A stretch of 57,937 bases of DNA from Streptomonospora mangrovi (GCF_027604915.1 NZ_JAJAQC010000051.1:1-57937); one strand, 5' to 3'. Shown: positions 17,371 to 26,384, counted from the stretch's first letter. The notes: generated from the letters alone by a model not told the origin. Numbers and translations are program-made.

Positions 17371-18792
17371 TCACGCCCCGCCTCCGCCTCTCCCGCCCTT
17401 TCCCCCGGCCCCGGCGGCGCGGCCCTCCACGTAGAGCGGCAGGCGCAGCGTGAAGACCGCGCCGCCTAGGCTCTCGCTGTCGCCGACGTCGAGGGTGCCG
17501 CCCTTGGCCTGGGCGATCTCGCGCGAGATGGCCAGGCCCAGGCCGGTGCCGCCGGGGTCGCGGCGGCGCGACTCCGCCAGCCGGGCGAACCGGTCGAAGA
17601 CGCGCTCGCGGTCCTGCTCGGGCACGCCGTTGCCGTCGTCGTGCACCCGCAGCACCACCTCGCGCTCCTCGCGCCCGACCGTCACCAGGACCCGCTCGCG
17701 GGCGTGCCGCTCGGCGTTGCCCAGCAGGTTGGTCAGCAGCCGCACCAGCCGCAGCCGGTTGCCGTAGACGAACAGGCCGGGCTCCACCTCGCTGTCCACG
17801 CGCGGCGGGGTGGACCGGGTGGCCCGGCGCCGCACCTCCGCCTCGGCCAGGTCGCCCAGGTCGACCGGCTCGCGCGCGGTCGCCACGTCGGCGTCCAGCC
17901 GGGCGAGTTCGAGCAGGTCGCTGACGATGCGCTCCAGCCGCTCGGTGTCCGCCAGCGCGCCGCGCAGCGCCTCGCGCACGTCGCCGCCGGGGTCGGCCAG
18001 CTCCACCTCCAGGCGGGTGCGCAGTCCGGCGATGGGGTTGCGCAGCTCGTGGGAGGCGTCGGAGACGAACCCGCGCTGGCGGTCCATCGCCAGGGCCAGC
18101 CGGTGCAGCGTGTCGTTGACGGTGCGGGCCAGGCGGGCGATCTCGTCCTCGGTGTCGGGCACCGCCACGCGCCTGCCCAGGTCGGAGGCTGTGATGCGCT
18201 CCAGGTCGGCGCGGATGTCCTCGACCGGGCGCAGCGTCCGCCCCACGCTCCACCAGGCGATGGCGCCGATGGGCGCCAGCAGGGCCAGGCCCAGGGCCAG
18301 CACCAGCGACTCCACGAAGGGGAAGGCCAGCAGCCAGGACTGCGGCACCGCCGCGTAGACGGACACGGCGCCGTACTCGGAGTCGTCCACGAGGTAGCCC
18401 ACGACGGTGAGGCAGGTCGAGGCGTCGGACGCGCGGCACTCGGTGGTGACCACCTGCGTCTGGGTGGGCGTGGGGTGGACGTCGGTGAGCGGCCGCGCCC
18501 CTTGCATCACGCGGCTGGCCGCGAGCACCCGGCCGCCCGCGTCGACGACCTGGAGCCGCAGCACCCCCGGGCGGGGGCGGATCTCCCCCTCGATGCGTTG
18601 GCGCTGGACCTGCACCACCACCTCGCGCGCGGCCTCGGCGGCGCGCTCGACCTGCTCGCGGTGGATGGCGGCGCGCGCCAGGACGGCGGTGAGGACGCCG
18701 AAGACCAGCAGGATCACCGCTGCCGCCGCGACGGAACCGACCGCGACGCGGGCGCGGATCGACTGGGGGCGCCAGCGCGACCGGTCCGCCAT
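17371..18792 (-). CDS. Membrane sensor histidine kinase without an adjacent response regulator
   Basis: This 473-residue kinase has a transmembrane segment at about 15-40, an extracellular sensor domain (41-153) with two Cys (119, 127) that could form a disulfide, a second transmembrane segment (154-182), a HAMP domain (183-236), HisKA with phospho-acceptor His248 (SDASHELRNP) and an HATPase domain with N, G1 (DDGNGVP) and G2 (GTGLGLA) boxes. I chose the ATG at 18792, preceded by GGGAGG; the frame is open further but lacks a better start. No response regulator lies on either side, so it is an orphan here. Confidence 0.88.
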   Translation of the reverse strand: MADRSRWRPQSIRARVAVGSVAAAAVILLVFGVLTAVLARAAIHREQVERAAEAAREVVVQVQRQRIEGEIRPRPGVLRLQVVDAGGRVLAASRVMQGARPLTDVHPTPTQTQVVTTECRASDASTCLTVVGYLVDDSEYGAVSVYAAVPQSWLLAFPFVESLVLALGLALLAPIGAIAWWSVGRTLRPVEDIRADLERITASDLGRRVAVPDTEDEIARLARTVNDTLHRLALAMDRQRGFVSDASHELRNPIAGLRTRLEVELADPGGDVREALRGALADTERLERIVSDLLELARLDADVATAREPVDLGDLAEAEVRRRATRSTPPRVDSEVEPGLFVYGNRLRLVRLLTNLLGNAERHARERVLVTVGREEREVVLRVHDDGNGVPEQDRERVFDRFARLAESRRRDPGGTGLGLAISREIAQAKGGTLDVGDSESLGGAVFTLRLPLYVEGRAAGAGGKGGRGGGGA

Positions 18793-19024
18793 GCGCCTCC
18801 CGCCCCCGCTTTCCGGTTGACCCATACGGCAGAGGGCTGCCCGCCGGTTGGCCCGCCCAAGGTCACCGGTTGCCCAATTCGCGGTATGCGGACCGCCGCG
18901 AACCGCCGCCCTCCGCGCCGGGCCGGTCACCCGGGCCACCGGCCCGGCGCGGCGCCGCGCGGCGGGTGCTTCCCGCAGGTCCCAGGCGGACCGGGCGGCG
19001 CGCGGGCCGTGGCAAGCTGAGGCG

Positions 19025-19219
19025 ATGGACGACATGCGCGAGGCCCTGCTGGCCCGCTACGACGCGGCCTGCACGACCACCTGCCACTACTGCCCGTGCC
19101 CGCTGCCGCCCGAGACCGTGCGCTGCCGGCTGTGCGGCCGCCTCCAGGAGCACGGCGCCGAGGAGACCGAGGCGGTGCGGCGCGCGGCGGAGGCCGCCGC
19201 CCGCGCCTCCGCCGACTGA
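19025..19219 (+). CDS. Small Cys-rich protein, putative zinc-binding
   Basis: This 64-residue protein has a Cys cluster of the form CxxxCxxCxC followed by CxxC (CRLCGRLQEH), then a helical Ala/Glu-rich tail. The pattern suggests a metal-binding knuckle; I cannot name a family. The ATG at 19025 lies about six bases after CAAGCT, a possible -10 element, so the mRNA may be leaderless. It diverges from the histidine kinase gene. Confidence 0.55.
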   Translation: MDDMREALLARYDAACTTTCHYCPCPLPPETVRCRLCGRLQEHGAEETEAVRRAAEAAARASAD

Positions 19220-19408
19220 CCGCCGGGGCGGGCGCTCCTGGCGGGCGCTCTTGGCGCGGGTCGGCGGCGTCGGCCGGGCCGCGCTCCCTCCCGCGACACG
19301 GCCGCGCCGGTTTCGCGGAAAGCGGCGCGCGCGACGCTCTGTCGCGATTCAATGTCTTTCGGTAGTCGTTGGATCGAGGCGGGCGGTGCTGCCCGCGCAG
19401 GAGGAGAC

Positions 19409-19807
19409 ATGCGCAATCGACGGACGGCGGCGGTGCTGGCCCTGGCGGCGGGGCTGGCGGCAGCGGCGGGGAGCGCCCCGGCTCAGGCGGCGCCGGAGCC
19501 GAGGTCCCACCTGGACCTGACGGTGGAGCGCGGCGACGCCGGCGCCCGCTCCTCCACCACCCTCGACTGCCACCCCGCCGGGGGCTCCCACCCCTCCGCC
19601 GACCAGGCGTGCGCGGCGCTGGAGCGCGCCGGCGGCGACTTCGACCAACTCGGCCAGACCCGCCACCAGCAGGTGTGCACGATGCAGTACGACCCGGTGC
19701 GGCTGAGCGCCGCCGGCACCTGGGAGGGCAAGCCGGTCGAGTGGGCGATGACCTTCGGCAACCCCTGCGAGGCCAAGGGCGCGACCGACGGCGTCTTCCC
19801 GGTCTGA
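19409..19807 (+). CDS. Secreted subtilisin inhibitor-like (SSI family) protein
   Basis: This 132-residue secreted inhibitor of serine proteases is a typical actinomycete extracellular protein. A signal peptide (MRNRR, hydrophobic core, AQAAP cleavage region near 27) is followed by the SSI fold: Cys54 and Cys68 (LDC, QACAALE), AGGDFDQL, Cys90 and Cys120 (CTMQYDPV, NPCEA) and the C-terminal VFPV. By comparison with Streptomyces SSI the reactive bond is Met92-Gln93, so P1 Met suggests subtilisin-like targets. The ATG at 19409 has GGAGGAG upstream. The last residues are PV rather than the usual AF. Confidence 0.92.
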   Translation: MRNRRTAAVLALAAGLAAAAGSAPAQAAPEPRSHLDLTVERGDAGARSSTTLDCHPAGGSHPSADQACAALERAGGDFDQLGQTRHQQVCTMQYDPVRLSAAGTWEGKPVEWAMTFGNPCEAKGATDGVFPV

Positions 19808-19898
19808 ATGGCACTCGGAAGGATCGGGGCGATCGGCGCGACCGCGACGGCCGTGGAGGTCGCTTCGCCACGGTGGTCGAGGCGGTGATGGCGGTCGG

Positions 19899-19931
19899 GA
19901 CGGCCGGGGCGCTCGCGCGGCCCCGGCTGTC
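19899..19931. terminator. Hairpin between convergent genes
   Basis: A 12-base-pair stem (GACGGCCGGGGC with GCCCCGGCTGTC, one G-T pair) closes a nine-base loop. It sits between the SSI gene and the leftward DUF1980 gene and could end transcription in both directions. There is no T run, as is common in high-GC actinobacteria. I see no gene in 19808-20123. Confidence 0.55.
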
Positions 19932-20123
19932 GGGCGGGACCGGCCGTCCCCGGAGGGGCGACCGACCGTCCCACCCCCTCGCCCGCGCCGGGCGACCTCG
20001 CGAGACCGGGCGTCCGCCCGTCCGCCTCCACCGCCCGCGTGCCGCACCCGGGCCACCGCCGGCACAAATGCGGACGGACGCGGCCGCCCGCCGCTTCCCT
20101 GCCTATGACCTTCCGGCCACCGC

Positions 20124-20903
20124 CTACTCGTAGGGGTCGGGCGGGTTGGTGACCTCGGTCATCTCCTCCACCGAGAAGCGGTGGTCGCGCACGCTCTGGA
20201 GGTCGCCCTCGGGCGCCTGCCAGGTGCCCTTGACCTCCCACCAACTGTCCGTCGGCGGCGCCGGCTGGTCGGTGATCAGCACGCGGTTGACGATCGCGTC
20301 GGCGGCGCAGCAGGCCATCTGGAGCCGCGCCAGGTACCAGCCCTCGTCCTCGCCGTCGGGGTGGGGCACCGCGAACCCGGTGAGGCGGATCGTGCGGCCC
20401 TCCATGGCGCGCGACTCGTCCGTCCACGCGCGCGAGACGAAGTCCTGCAACTCCATCTCCACCGCGCCCGACGCGTCGGGTTCGCCCAGGCCGTCGAAGC
20501 GCTGGTCGGAGTCCCCCTCGCGCGGCGGAGCGGCCGTGCCCGCGCTCTCGGCGGTGTAGGCGCCCAGCGCCGGCGGCGCCACCACGAACACCGCCACCAC
20601 CGGCAGCAGGAGCAGCCAGGCCACCCGGGGGGCGCGGTCGTGCGCGTGCCCGCCGTGCCCATGCCCGTGGTCCCCGCCGTGGCCGCCGTGCGGCTCGGGC
20701 GCCGGCTCCTCGCCGCGCAGGACCGCGCGCAGCTCGCCCGCCACGATCAGCACCCCCAGGGCCACCAGCGCCGCCCCGGCCGCGATGAGGAACGGCCGGA
20801 ACCCCGGCTGCACGTAGTTGAGGTAGAGGTCGGTGAAGAGTGTGCTGGTCAGCGCGGCGGCGCCCAGCAGCACCACGACGATCCCCTGCGCCACGCGGTT
20901 CAC
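20124..20903 (-). CDS. TIGR03943/DUF1980 family protein with His-rich loop, partner of the permease
   Basis: This 259-residue protein has two membrane segments at about 5-60, a His/Gly-rich cytoplasmic or linker loop (PHGGHGGDHGHGHGGHAH), a further membrane segment and a C-terminal extracytoplasmic domain with an ACCAAD pair of Cys. It matches the YcgQ-like family that is encoded beside YcgR-type permeases. The His cluster suggests binding of zinc or another divalent metal. The GTG start at 20903 overlaps the permease stop as GTGA, so translation is coupled. The exact transport role is unknown. Confidence 0.85.
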   Translation of the reverse strand: MNRVAQGIVVVLLGAAALTSTLFTDLYLNYVQPGFRPFLIAAGAALVALGVLIVAGELRAVLRGEEPAPEPHGGHGGDHGHGHGGHAHDRAPRVAWLLLLPVVAVFVVAPPALGAYTAESAGTAAPPREGDSDQRFDGLGEPDASGAVEMELQDFVSRAWTDESRAMEGRTIRLTGFAVPHPDGEDEGWYLARLQMACCAADAIVNRVLITDQPAPPTDSWWEVKGTWQAPEGDLQSVRDHRFSVEEMTEVTNPPDPYE

Positions 20904-21973
20904 AGCAGCAGCCCTCCGATCGCGAACGAGAACACCAGTGCCACGCCCAGGGTCAGCGGCACGAACCGGCGGACGAACGCCCAGCCGAAGGTGCCGCCCT
21001 GGAGCGCGATGAGCTTGAGGTCGACCATCGGGCCGACCACGAGGAACGCCAGCTTGGCGGTGGGCGAGAACTCGGTGAGGCTGACCGCGACGAACGCGTC
21101 GGCCTCCGAGCACACCGACAGCACGACGGCGAACAGCGCCAGCACGAGCACCGACACGACCGGCATCTCGGCCACGGCCGCCACCCACTCGCGCGGCACG
21201 ATCACGTTCACGGTGGCCGCCGCGATCGCGCCGACGACCAGGAACCCGCCCGCGTGCATGAGGTCGTGCAGCATGGACTCCCGGAAGACCTGCCACTTGG
21301 AGGCGCCGGGGTCGTGGTGGGTGCGCGGCGGGCGCAGCCAGTCGGTGCGGCCCAGCCGCGCCCAGATCCAGCCGACCACCACGGCGGCGCCGAAGGACGC
21401 CACCAGCCGGCCCACCACCATCTCCGGTTGCCCGGCGAAGGCCACGGCGGTGGCCACCAGCACGACGGGGTTGATGGCGGGCGCGGCCAGCAGGAAGGTG
21501 AGCGCTGCCGCCGGTGCCACGCCGCGCTTGATGAGCCCGTTGGCGACCGGCACCGACGCGCACTCGCACCCGGGCAGCACCATGCCGGCGGCGCCGGCGA
21601 CCGGCACCGCCGCGACGGGGTTGCGCGGCATCACGCGCTGGTAGAACGACGCCGGGACGAACGCGGTCAGCGCGGCCGACAGCGCGATGCCGAAGACCAG
21701 GAACGGCAGCGCCTGGAGGCTGATGGCGGTGAACACGGTCGCCCAGGCGAGGAACGCCTCGCCGGTCAGCCGGTCCGACAACCAGGCGTTGCCCATGGCC
21801 AGGGCCACCAGGAACAGGGCGAAGGCCCACACGGTGGCCAGCCGGCGCGGCCCGCGCGGCCGCCCCCAGTCGGGCGGCGGCAGCGCGTCGGGGTCGTCCC
21901 AGCCTCCGGCGAGGGAGTCGCCCAGGGAGGCGTGTGCGGGCGGAGCGGGTCCCGCCGTGGAACGTTCGGACAC
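20900..21973 (-). CDS. Predicted permease (COG0701, YcgR/ArsP-like)
   Basis: This 357-residue permease of the PF03773 family has eight or more membrane helices, with the conserved LPGCECASVPVANGL motif and a second CSEADAF motif carrying Cys residues within the membrane. Some members export organoarsenicals; the YcgR-like type paired with DUF1980 has been linked to zinc regulons. I chose the GTG at 21973 (VSERSTAG), preceded by GGAG; the open frame continues another 96 codons but is low complexity. A probable Zur box lies about 95 bases upstream. Confidence 0.85.
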   Translation of the reverse strand: MSERSTAGPAPPAHASLGDSLAGGWDDPDALPPPDWGRPRGPRRLATVWAFALFLVALAMGNAWLSDRLTGEAFLAWATVFTAISLQALPFLVFGIALSAALTAFVPASFYQRVMPRNPVAAVPVAGAAGMVLPGCECASVPVANGLIKRGVAPAAALTFLLAAPAINPVVLVATAVAFAGQPEMVVGRLVASFGAAVVVGWIWARLGRTDWLRPPRTHHDPGASKWQVFRESMLHDLMHAGGFLVVGAIAAATVNVIVPREWVAAVAEMPVVSVLVLALFAVVLSVCSEADAFVAVSLTEFSPTAKLAFLVVGPMVDLKLIALQGGTFGWAFVRRFVPLTLGVALVFSFAIGGLLL

Positions 21974-22068
21974 GCGTGGAACTCCGTTGTCTTCGTGCTG
22001 GTGGGCCGGCCCCGCGCGGCGGGGCGCCGGGTGGGCCGCTCGGTGCGAGCGGTCCATGGCATCGTACC

Positions 22069-22081
22069 GAGAACGGTTTTC
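22069..22081 (-). promoter_or_regulatory. Probable Zur (zinc uptake regulator) box
   Basis: The plus strand reads GAGAACGGTTTTC inside CCGAGAACGGTTTTCATCAC. The arms GAGAAC and GTTTTC form a near-perfect inverted repeat around one central base, like actinobacterial Zur sites of the type TGAAAACGGTTTTCA. It stands about 95 bases upstream of the permease start. Zinc-bound Zur would repress the permease/DUF1980 pair. The assignment rests on motif resemblance and the His-rich product. Confidence 0.6.
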
Positions 22082-22089
22082 ATCACGTG

Positions 22090-22640
22090 CGCGGCGGAAG
22101 CCGCCACACGCACGGGTCGCCGCTGGTGGGCGCCGTGGCGAACCCGGCCGCGACGCGCCTTCGGCCCCGGAGCGCGCGGGCGGACCGGGGGCCGGCAGGC
22201 CGGGACCGCGCGGGCGCACGCGGCTGTCATCACGCACCGGGCGGCGCGCCGCTACGGTCACGTCGCCCGGGCGTTTCGCACTTTACCCGCCCGGAGCGGA
22301 CGACGCGCCCGTTTCCCCCACCCGGCGCGGCGCGGGAGGCTTGGTCGCGGCGGAATCGGGGCACCGAGGACGGCGGGATCCCCCGCCGACATCAATCACC
22401 GGGGCGCGAGCCGATGACCGTCGACCCGCCCCGATCGCGCGTCGCATTCGCCGCATTCGCCGCCGCGCCGCTGTGGTGCGGGCCTCGTCGTGGCCAGGGG
22501 TGTGGAGGCTCTAGCGTGGCCGACGTGCACACCAACCCCGTCGGGGCCGCGACCGGCATTCCCCTGCCGCGCCTTCCCCGCCTCCGCCTCTGCCCTACCA
22601 CCCCCTCCGCCGCTTCCCTCGCGTCCCTCGGGAGGACGGC
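22090..22640. other. Intergenic region between divergent units
   Basis: This stretch lies between the permease promoter and the YnfA-like gene. Codon bias is not that of a gene in any frame. It likely holds the plus-strand promoter (TCTAGCGTGG near 22511 is a weak -10 candidate). I see no other signal. Confidence 0.5.
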
Positions 22641-22976
22641 GTGCTGACGCTCAAGTCGATACTGCTGTTCGTCGCGGCGGCGCTGTGCGAGATCGGCGGG
22701 GCGTGGCTGGTCTGGCAGGGGGTCCGCGAGGACCGGGGGCTGCTGTGGGCGGGTGCGGGCGTGCTGGCGCTGGGCCTGTACGGGTTCGTGGCCACGCTTC
22801 AGCCCGACGCCGACTTCGGCCGGGTGCTGGCCGCCTACGGCGGGGTGTTCGTCGCGGGCTCGCTGGTGTGGGCCATGGTGGTCGACGGGTTCCGGCCCGA
22901 CCGCTTCGACGTGGTCGGCGCCCTGGTCTGCCTGGTGGGCGTGGCCGTCATCATGTACGCCCCGCGCGAGGCCTGA
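22641..22976 (+). CDS. UPF0060/YnfA-like small membrane protein
   Basis: This 111-residue protein has four membrane helices. The segments [37 protein letters not shown] and [21 protein letters not shown] are hallmarks of the YnfA family, a small multidrug resistance-like fold. The function is unknown in most bacteria. The GTG start at 22641 has GGGAGG upstream. It converges on the helicase gene. Confidence 0.93.
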   Translation: MLTLKSILLFVAAALCEIGGAWLVWQGVREDRGLLWAGAGVLALGLYGFVATLQPDADFGRVLAAYGGVFVAGSLVWAMVVDGFRPDRFDVVGALVCLVGVAVIMYAPREA

Positions 22977-23009
22977 GCCGACGAGCCGCGGCGCGGCGGG
23001 ACACAACGA

Positions 23010-23046
23010 CGCGGCGGCGCCCACCGTGTCGGTGGACGCCGCCGCG
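23010..23046. terminator. Bidirectional terminator hairpin between convergent genes
   Basis: A 16-position stem (10 pairs, one mismatch, 5 pairs; CGCGGCGGCG...CCACC with GGTGG...CGCCGCCGCG) encloses the loop GTGTC. It lies between the YnfA stop (22976) and the helicase stop (23090), where both units end. Confidence 0.65.
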
Positions 23047-23089
23047 TAGGCGTTGCCGCGTGGACGTCGCCGCGTGGCCGCCGTCCGGG

Positions 23090-24562
23090 TCAGCCCCGGG
23101 CGGCCGGGGTGCCGTGGCCGCGCGCCGGGCGCGCGGGGCGGTCGTCGCGGCGGGTGCGGCGGTCGCCGTCGAAGGCGCGGGGCTCGCGGTGCCGGCCGGC
23201 GCCGCCCTGCTCGTCGCGCCGGGAGTGCTCGCGGGTGCCCCGGTGCTCGGAGTGCCCGCCGGAGAAGCGGCGCTCGCCCTGCTGGCGCGGGCCGCCGTTG
23301 CGGCGGCGCCCGCCGGGGCCGCCCCGGCCGCCGCCGCGGCGCGGGCGCTCCCGCTCGGGCTCCGGCGGCTCGATCCACGGCTCCCAGGAGGGCTCGCGGG
23401 CGCCGGTCACCTGGGCGAGCAGTTCGTCGCCGGGGTTGACCAGGTGCTGCTGGGCCTCCACCCCGGCGTCGCCGAGCAGGCGGCGGGCCATGCGGCGCTG
23501 GTTGGGCGCCACCAGGGACACCACGCGGCCGGACTCCCCGGCGCGGGCGGTGCGCCCGCCCCGGTGGAGGTAGTCCTTGTGGCCGGCGGGCAGGTCGACG
23601 TTGACGACCAGGTCGATGCCGTCGACGTGGATGCCGCGCGCGGCGACGTCGGTGGCCACCAGCGCCTGGATGCGGCCCTCGCGGAACTTGGCGAGGGTCT
23701 TCGTGCGCACGCTCTGGGTCTTGCCGCCGTGCAGCGGCGCGGCGGGCACGCCCGCCTTGACCAACTGCTCGCTGAGGCTGTCGGCACGGTACTTGCTGCG
23801 CACGAACAGGATCGTGCGGCCGTCGCGCGCGGCGATCTCGGTGGCCACGCGGTTCTTGTCGTGCGGCAGCACCTTGAGCAGGTGGTGCTCCATGGTGGTG
23901 ACCTGCGAGACGGGCGGGTCGACCGAGTGGGTCTTGGGGTCGTTCATGTAGCGGCGCACGAGGTTGTCGACGTCGCCGTCGAGCGTGGCCGAGAACAGCA
24001 GGGTCTGGCCACCGGGGCGCACCAGGTCCAGCAGCTTGCTGACCTGCGGCATGAAGCCCATGTCGCACATCTGGTCGGCCTCGTCGAGCACCGTCAGCTC
24101 GACCTCGCCGAGGTCGCAGGCGCCCTGCTCGATCAGGTCGGTGAGGCGGCCGGGGGTGGCGACGAGGATGTCGACGCCCCGGCGCAGCTCGTTGATCTGG
24201 CGGGTGTAGGAGCTGCCGCCCACCACGTCGCCGATGCGCACGCCGAGGGTGCGGCCGTAGAGCAGGAGCGCGTCGCGCACCTGGTGGGCGAGTTCGCGGG
24301 TGGGGACCAGCACCAGACCGCGCGGGCGGCGGGGGGCGGCGCGGCGCTCGGCGGCGCGCACCAGCAGCGGCAGGCCGAACGCGAGGGTCTTGCCCGATCC
24401 GGTGCGGCCGCAGCCGAGCACGTCGCGGCCGGCGAGCGCGTCGGGGATGGTGGCGGCCTGGATCGGGAACGGGGTGGAGACACCGTTCTGCGCCAGCTTG
24501 TCGACGATCGCGGTCGGGAGTCCGAGATCACCGAAAGCCGGGCATGCGGCATTGTCCGTCAA
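23090..24562 (-). CDS. DEAD-box RNA helicase
   Basis: This ATP-dependent RNA helicase of about 490 residues has the Q motif (PFPIQAATIPD), motif I GRTGSGKT, Ia PTRELAHQ, Ib TPGRL, II DEAD, III SAT, V ATDVAARGIHV and VI HRGGRTAR. The C-terminus is an Arg/Gly-rich tail with repeated RGG-like units, often used for RNA binding. The start is uncertain: the frame is open to 24730, but homology begins near LTDNAACPAFG. The TTG at 24562 with AGGAAGG ten bases upstream is the best candidate. RNA degradation or ribosome assembly, especially in the cold, is the usual role. Confidence 0.9.
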   Translation of the reverse strand: MTDNAACPAFGDLGLPTAIVDKLAQNGVSTPFPIQAATIPDALAGRDVLGCGRTGSGKTLAFGLPLLVRAAERRAAPRRPRGLVLVPTRELAHQVRDALLLYGRTLGVRIGDVVGGSSYTRQINELRRGVDILVATPGRLTDLIEQGACDLGEVELTVLDEADQMCDMGFMPQVSKLLDLVRPGGQTLLFSATLDGDVDNLVRRYMNDPKTHSVDPPVSQVTTMEHHLLKVLPHDKNRVATEIAARDGRTILFVRSKYRADSLSEQLVKAGVPAAPLHGGKTQSVRTKTLAKFREGRIQALVATDVAARGIHVDGIDLVVNVDLPAGHKDYLHRGGRTARAGESGRVVSLVAPNQRRMARRLLGDAGVEAQQHLVNPGDELLAQVTGAREPSWEPWIEPPEPERERPRRGGGRGGPGGRRRNGGPRQQGERRFSGGHSEHRGTREHSRRDEQGGAGRHREPRAFDGDRRTRRDDRPARPARGHGTPAARG

Positions 24563-24962
24563 GTGACGTAAACCTTCCTCATCAGTCGGCGGCGTTTCGA
24601 GGAAGGCTCCGCGGCCACATGGGCAGCACGAAGAGATCACACAAACGCGCCGGAAATACGCGACACGGGGACGCGAGAAGTCCGCAGCCCCCGGCGCCAA
24701 GCGGCCCGGCGCGCCCGATGCGCGCGGCATGAAGTGACCGCCTTGTGCAGCGTACTAGACAAAGGTCGTCAACCGCGCCGAGGTCTCCGATATTCCTTCG
24801 TGATCCCGGCCTCCCGGAACGGAGGCGGTCAGCGCGCCCCGTCCGGGCGCGCGCCGGCGCCCCGGCCCACCCCCGGACAGCGGACGGCGGGCGGCGGTGG
24901 CGCCGAACACCCGGGGCCGGGCGCGCGGGCGCGCCCGGCCCTGGCCCTGGCCCTGTGGCTTC
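24563..24962. other. Leader/promoter region of the helicase gene, no gene seen
   Basis: This 400-base stretch is upstream of the leftward helicase gene and downstream of the leftward crotonase gene. Part of it (24563-24730) is open in the helicase frame and may be a long 5' untranslated leader. The minus strand holds TTGACG near 24770, a possible -35 element. I see no other signal. Confidence 0.5.
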
Positions 24963-25784
24963 TCAGCTCCGCCCGGCGGCCGCCGCCCACGCGGCGAACC
25001 GCTCGACCTGGGCGGCGCGTTCGGCGGCGGCCTGCTCCTCCAGGGTGCGGCCGGGCGCGCCCAGCAGCAGCTCCTTGGTCGCCGCGGCGGCGTCGCGCGG
25101 GGTCTCCAGCAGGGCGGTGACCAGGTCGTCCACGGCGCCGGCGAGCTGGTCTCCGGGCACGACCAGCTCGGCCAGCCGCAGCTCCCGCGCCTCCTGTGCC
25201 CCGACGGTGCGGGTGGTCAGGCACAGCTCCAGGGCGCGGTTGACGCCCACGATGTCGACCAGCGGCTTGGTGCCGGTGAGGTCGGGCACCAGGCCCAGCG
25301 CGGGCTCCTTCATGCACAGGTCGGCGTCGTCGCTGAGGATCCGCAGGTCGCAGGCCAGGGCGAGCTGGAAGCCGGCGCCGATGGCGTGGCCGTGGACGGC
25401 CGCGACCGACACGATGCCGGGCCGCCGGAGCCACAGGAAGCCCTCCTGGTACCCGGCGATGGCGGCGTCGAGGTCGGCGCGCCCGGCGGGGTCGCGGATG
25501 AATCGATTCAGCGCGGAGTCCTCGTTGCCGGGGGCGAACATCGCGGTGTCGATTCCCGACGAGAACGACGGACCTTCGCCGTCAATCACAACAATTCGGA
25601 CGGACGCGGGCAGCGCATGGCCGACATGGGCCAGCGCCGTCCAGGTGCGGTCGGTCATGGCGTTGTGCCGCTCGGGCCGGGCCAGGGTGATGCGCGCGAT
25701 CCCGCCCTGCGGGCGCTCCTCGACCGCCAGGCGCAGCCCGGCCGCGGCCAGCTCGTCGTCCGTGGGTAGGGCCGTGCCGGCCAT
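24963..25784 (-). CDS. Enoyl-CoA hydratase/isomerase (crotonase) family protein
   Basis: This 273-residue crotonase-fold protein shows the oxyanion-hole regions FSSGIDT and GHAIGAGFQLALACD and the segment MKEPALGLVPDLTGT. Classical hydratases use two Glu; here the first is Gln140 (GAGFQLA in place of GGGCELA) and the second is Glu160. It may therefore be an isomerase or another crotonase activity rather than a hydratase. The ATG at 25784 is preceded by GGAGGT; the GTG two codons earlier overlaps that RBS. No other fatty-acid genes adjoin it. Confidence 0.88.
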   Translation of the reverse strand: MAGTALPTDDELAAAGLRLAVEERPQGGIARITLARPERHNAMTDRTWTALAHVGHALPASVRIVVIDGEGPSFSSGIDTAMFAPGNEDSALNRFIRDPAGRADLDAAIAGYQEGFLWLRRPGIVSVAAVHGHAIGAGFQLALACDLRILSDDADLCMKEPALGLVPDLTGTKPLVDIVGVNRALELCLTTRTVGAQEARELRLAELVVPGDQLAGAVDDLVTALLETPRDAAAATKELLLGAPGRTLEEQAAAERAAQVERFAAWAAAAGRS

Positions 25785-26177
25785 GCGCACCTCCGCTGCT
25801 CCGGGCCGCGCCGGGCGGCGCGGGCGTCCTCACCGTCGATGATGGACCACACCCGCGCGCGGCGCGCGACGGGGGGCCGACCGGCGGGAACGGGGGCGCG
25901 GACGGGAGGCGGTGCGGCCGGTGCGGCTGCCGCGGGCCGGTGCGGCGCCGACCGGCCGGCGCGGACGCGAAAGCGCCCCTCGCGGGCGCCTTGGTGGTGG
26001 TCGTGCCGGTCTCGTCGGGGCCGGGGCAGGCCGAGTGGTCGTGTGACGAGGACGCGGTCAGCGGGGCAAGGCGCCGCGCGAAGGGCGTGAGACGTCGGTT
26101 CGCCTGGCCCGCGTCCACCGGGAGGGGCGCCGCGGCGGGTCGGGGGCGGGGCGGTCGGGACGGCCGGGTCGGCCAGG
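25785..26177. other. Intergenic region with a terminator, no gene seen
   Basis: This lies between the HTH gene stop and the crotonase start, both leftward. Apart from the hairpin at 25970-25992 I see nothing gene-like. The crotonase promoter should lie in its left part. Confidence 0.5.
25970..25992 (-). terminator. Terminator downstream of the small HTH gene
   Basis: On the minus strand AAGGCGCCC, loop GCGAG, then GGGCGCTTT forms a nine-pair stem with one G-T pair, ending in a short T run. It lies about 185 bases past the HTH stop codon. Confidence 0.55.
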
Positions 26178-26384
26178 TCAGGAGCGGCGAGTGGCTCCCC
26201 CGCGGCCGCGCAGGGTCACGCCGGCCTCCGTCAGCAGCCGGTGGACGAATCCGTAGGACCGCCCGGTCGAGGCGGCCAGCGAGCGGATGCTCTCGCCCTC
26301 GTCGTAGCGTCTTTTCAGCTCGGTCGCCAGTTCAGAACGTTCGCTGCCGGTCACGCGCGTGCCCTTTTTCAGGGTCTCGGCCAC
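26178..26384 (-). CDS. Small helix-turn-helix protein conserved in actinobacteria
   Basis: This 68-residue basic protein starts AETLKKGTRVTGSER and carries an HTH of the resolvase/MarR-like type (RYDEGESIRSLAASTGRSYGF) ending GVTLRGRGGATRRS. I recognise the overall pattern as a small HTH protein widespread in Streptomyces and relatives, of unsettled function. The GTG at 26384 has GGGAGG upstream; the longer frame to 26441 is not supported. Confidence 0.85.
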   Translation of the reverse strand: MAETLKKGTRVTGSERSELATELKRRYDEGESIRSLAASTGRSYGFVHRLLTEAGVTLRGRGGATRRS

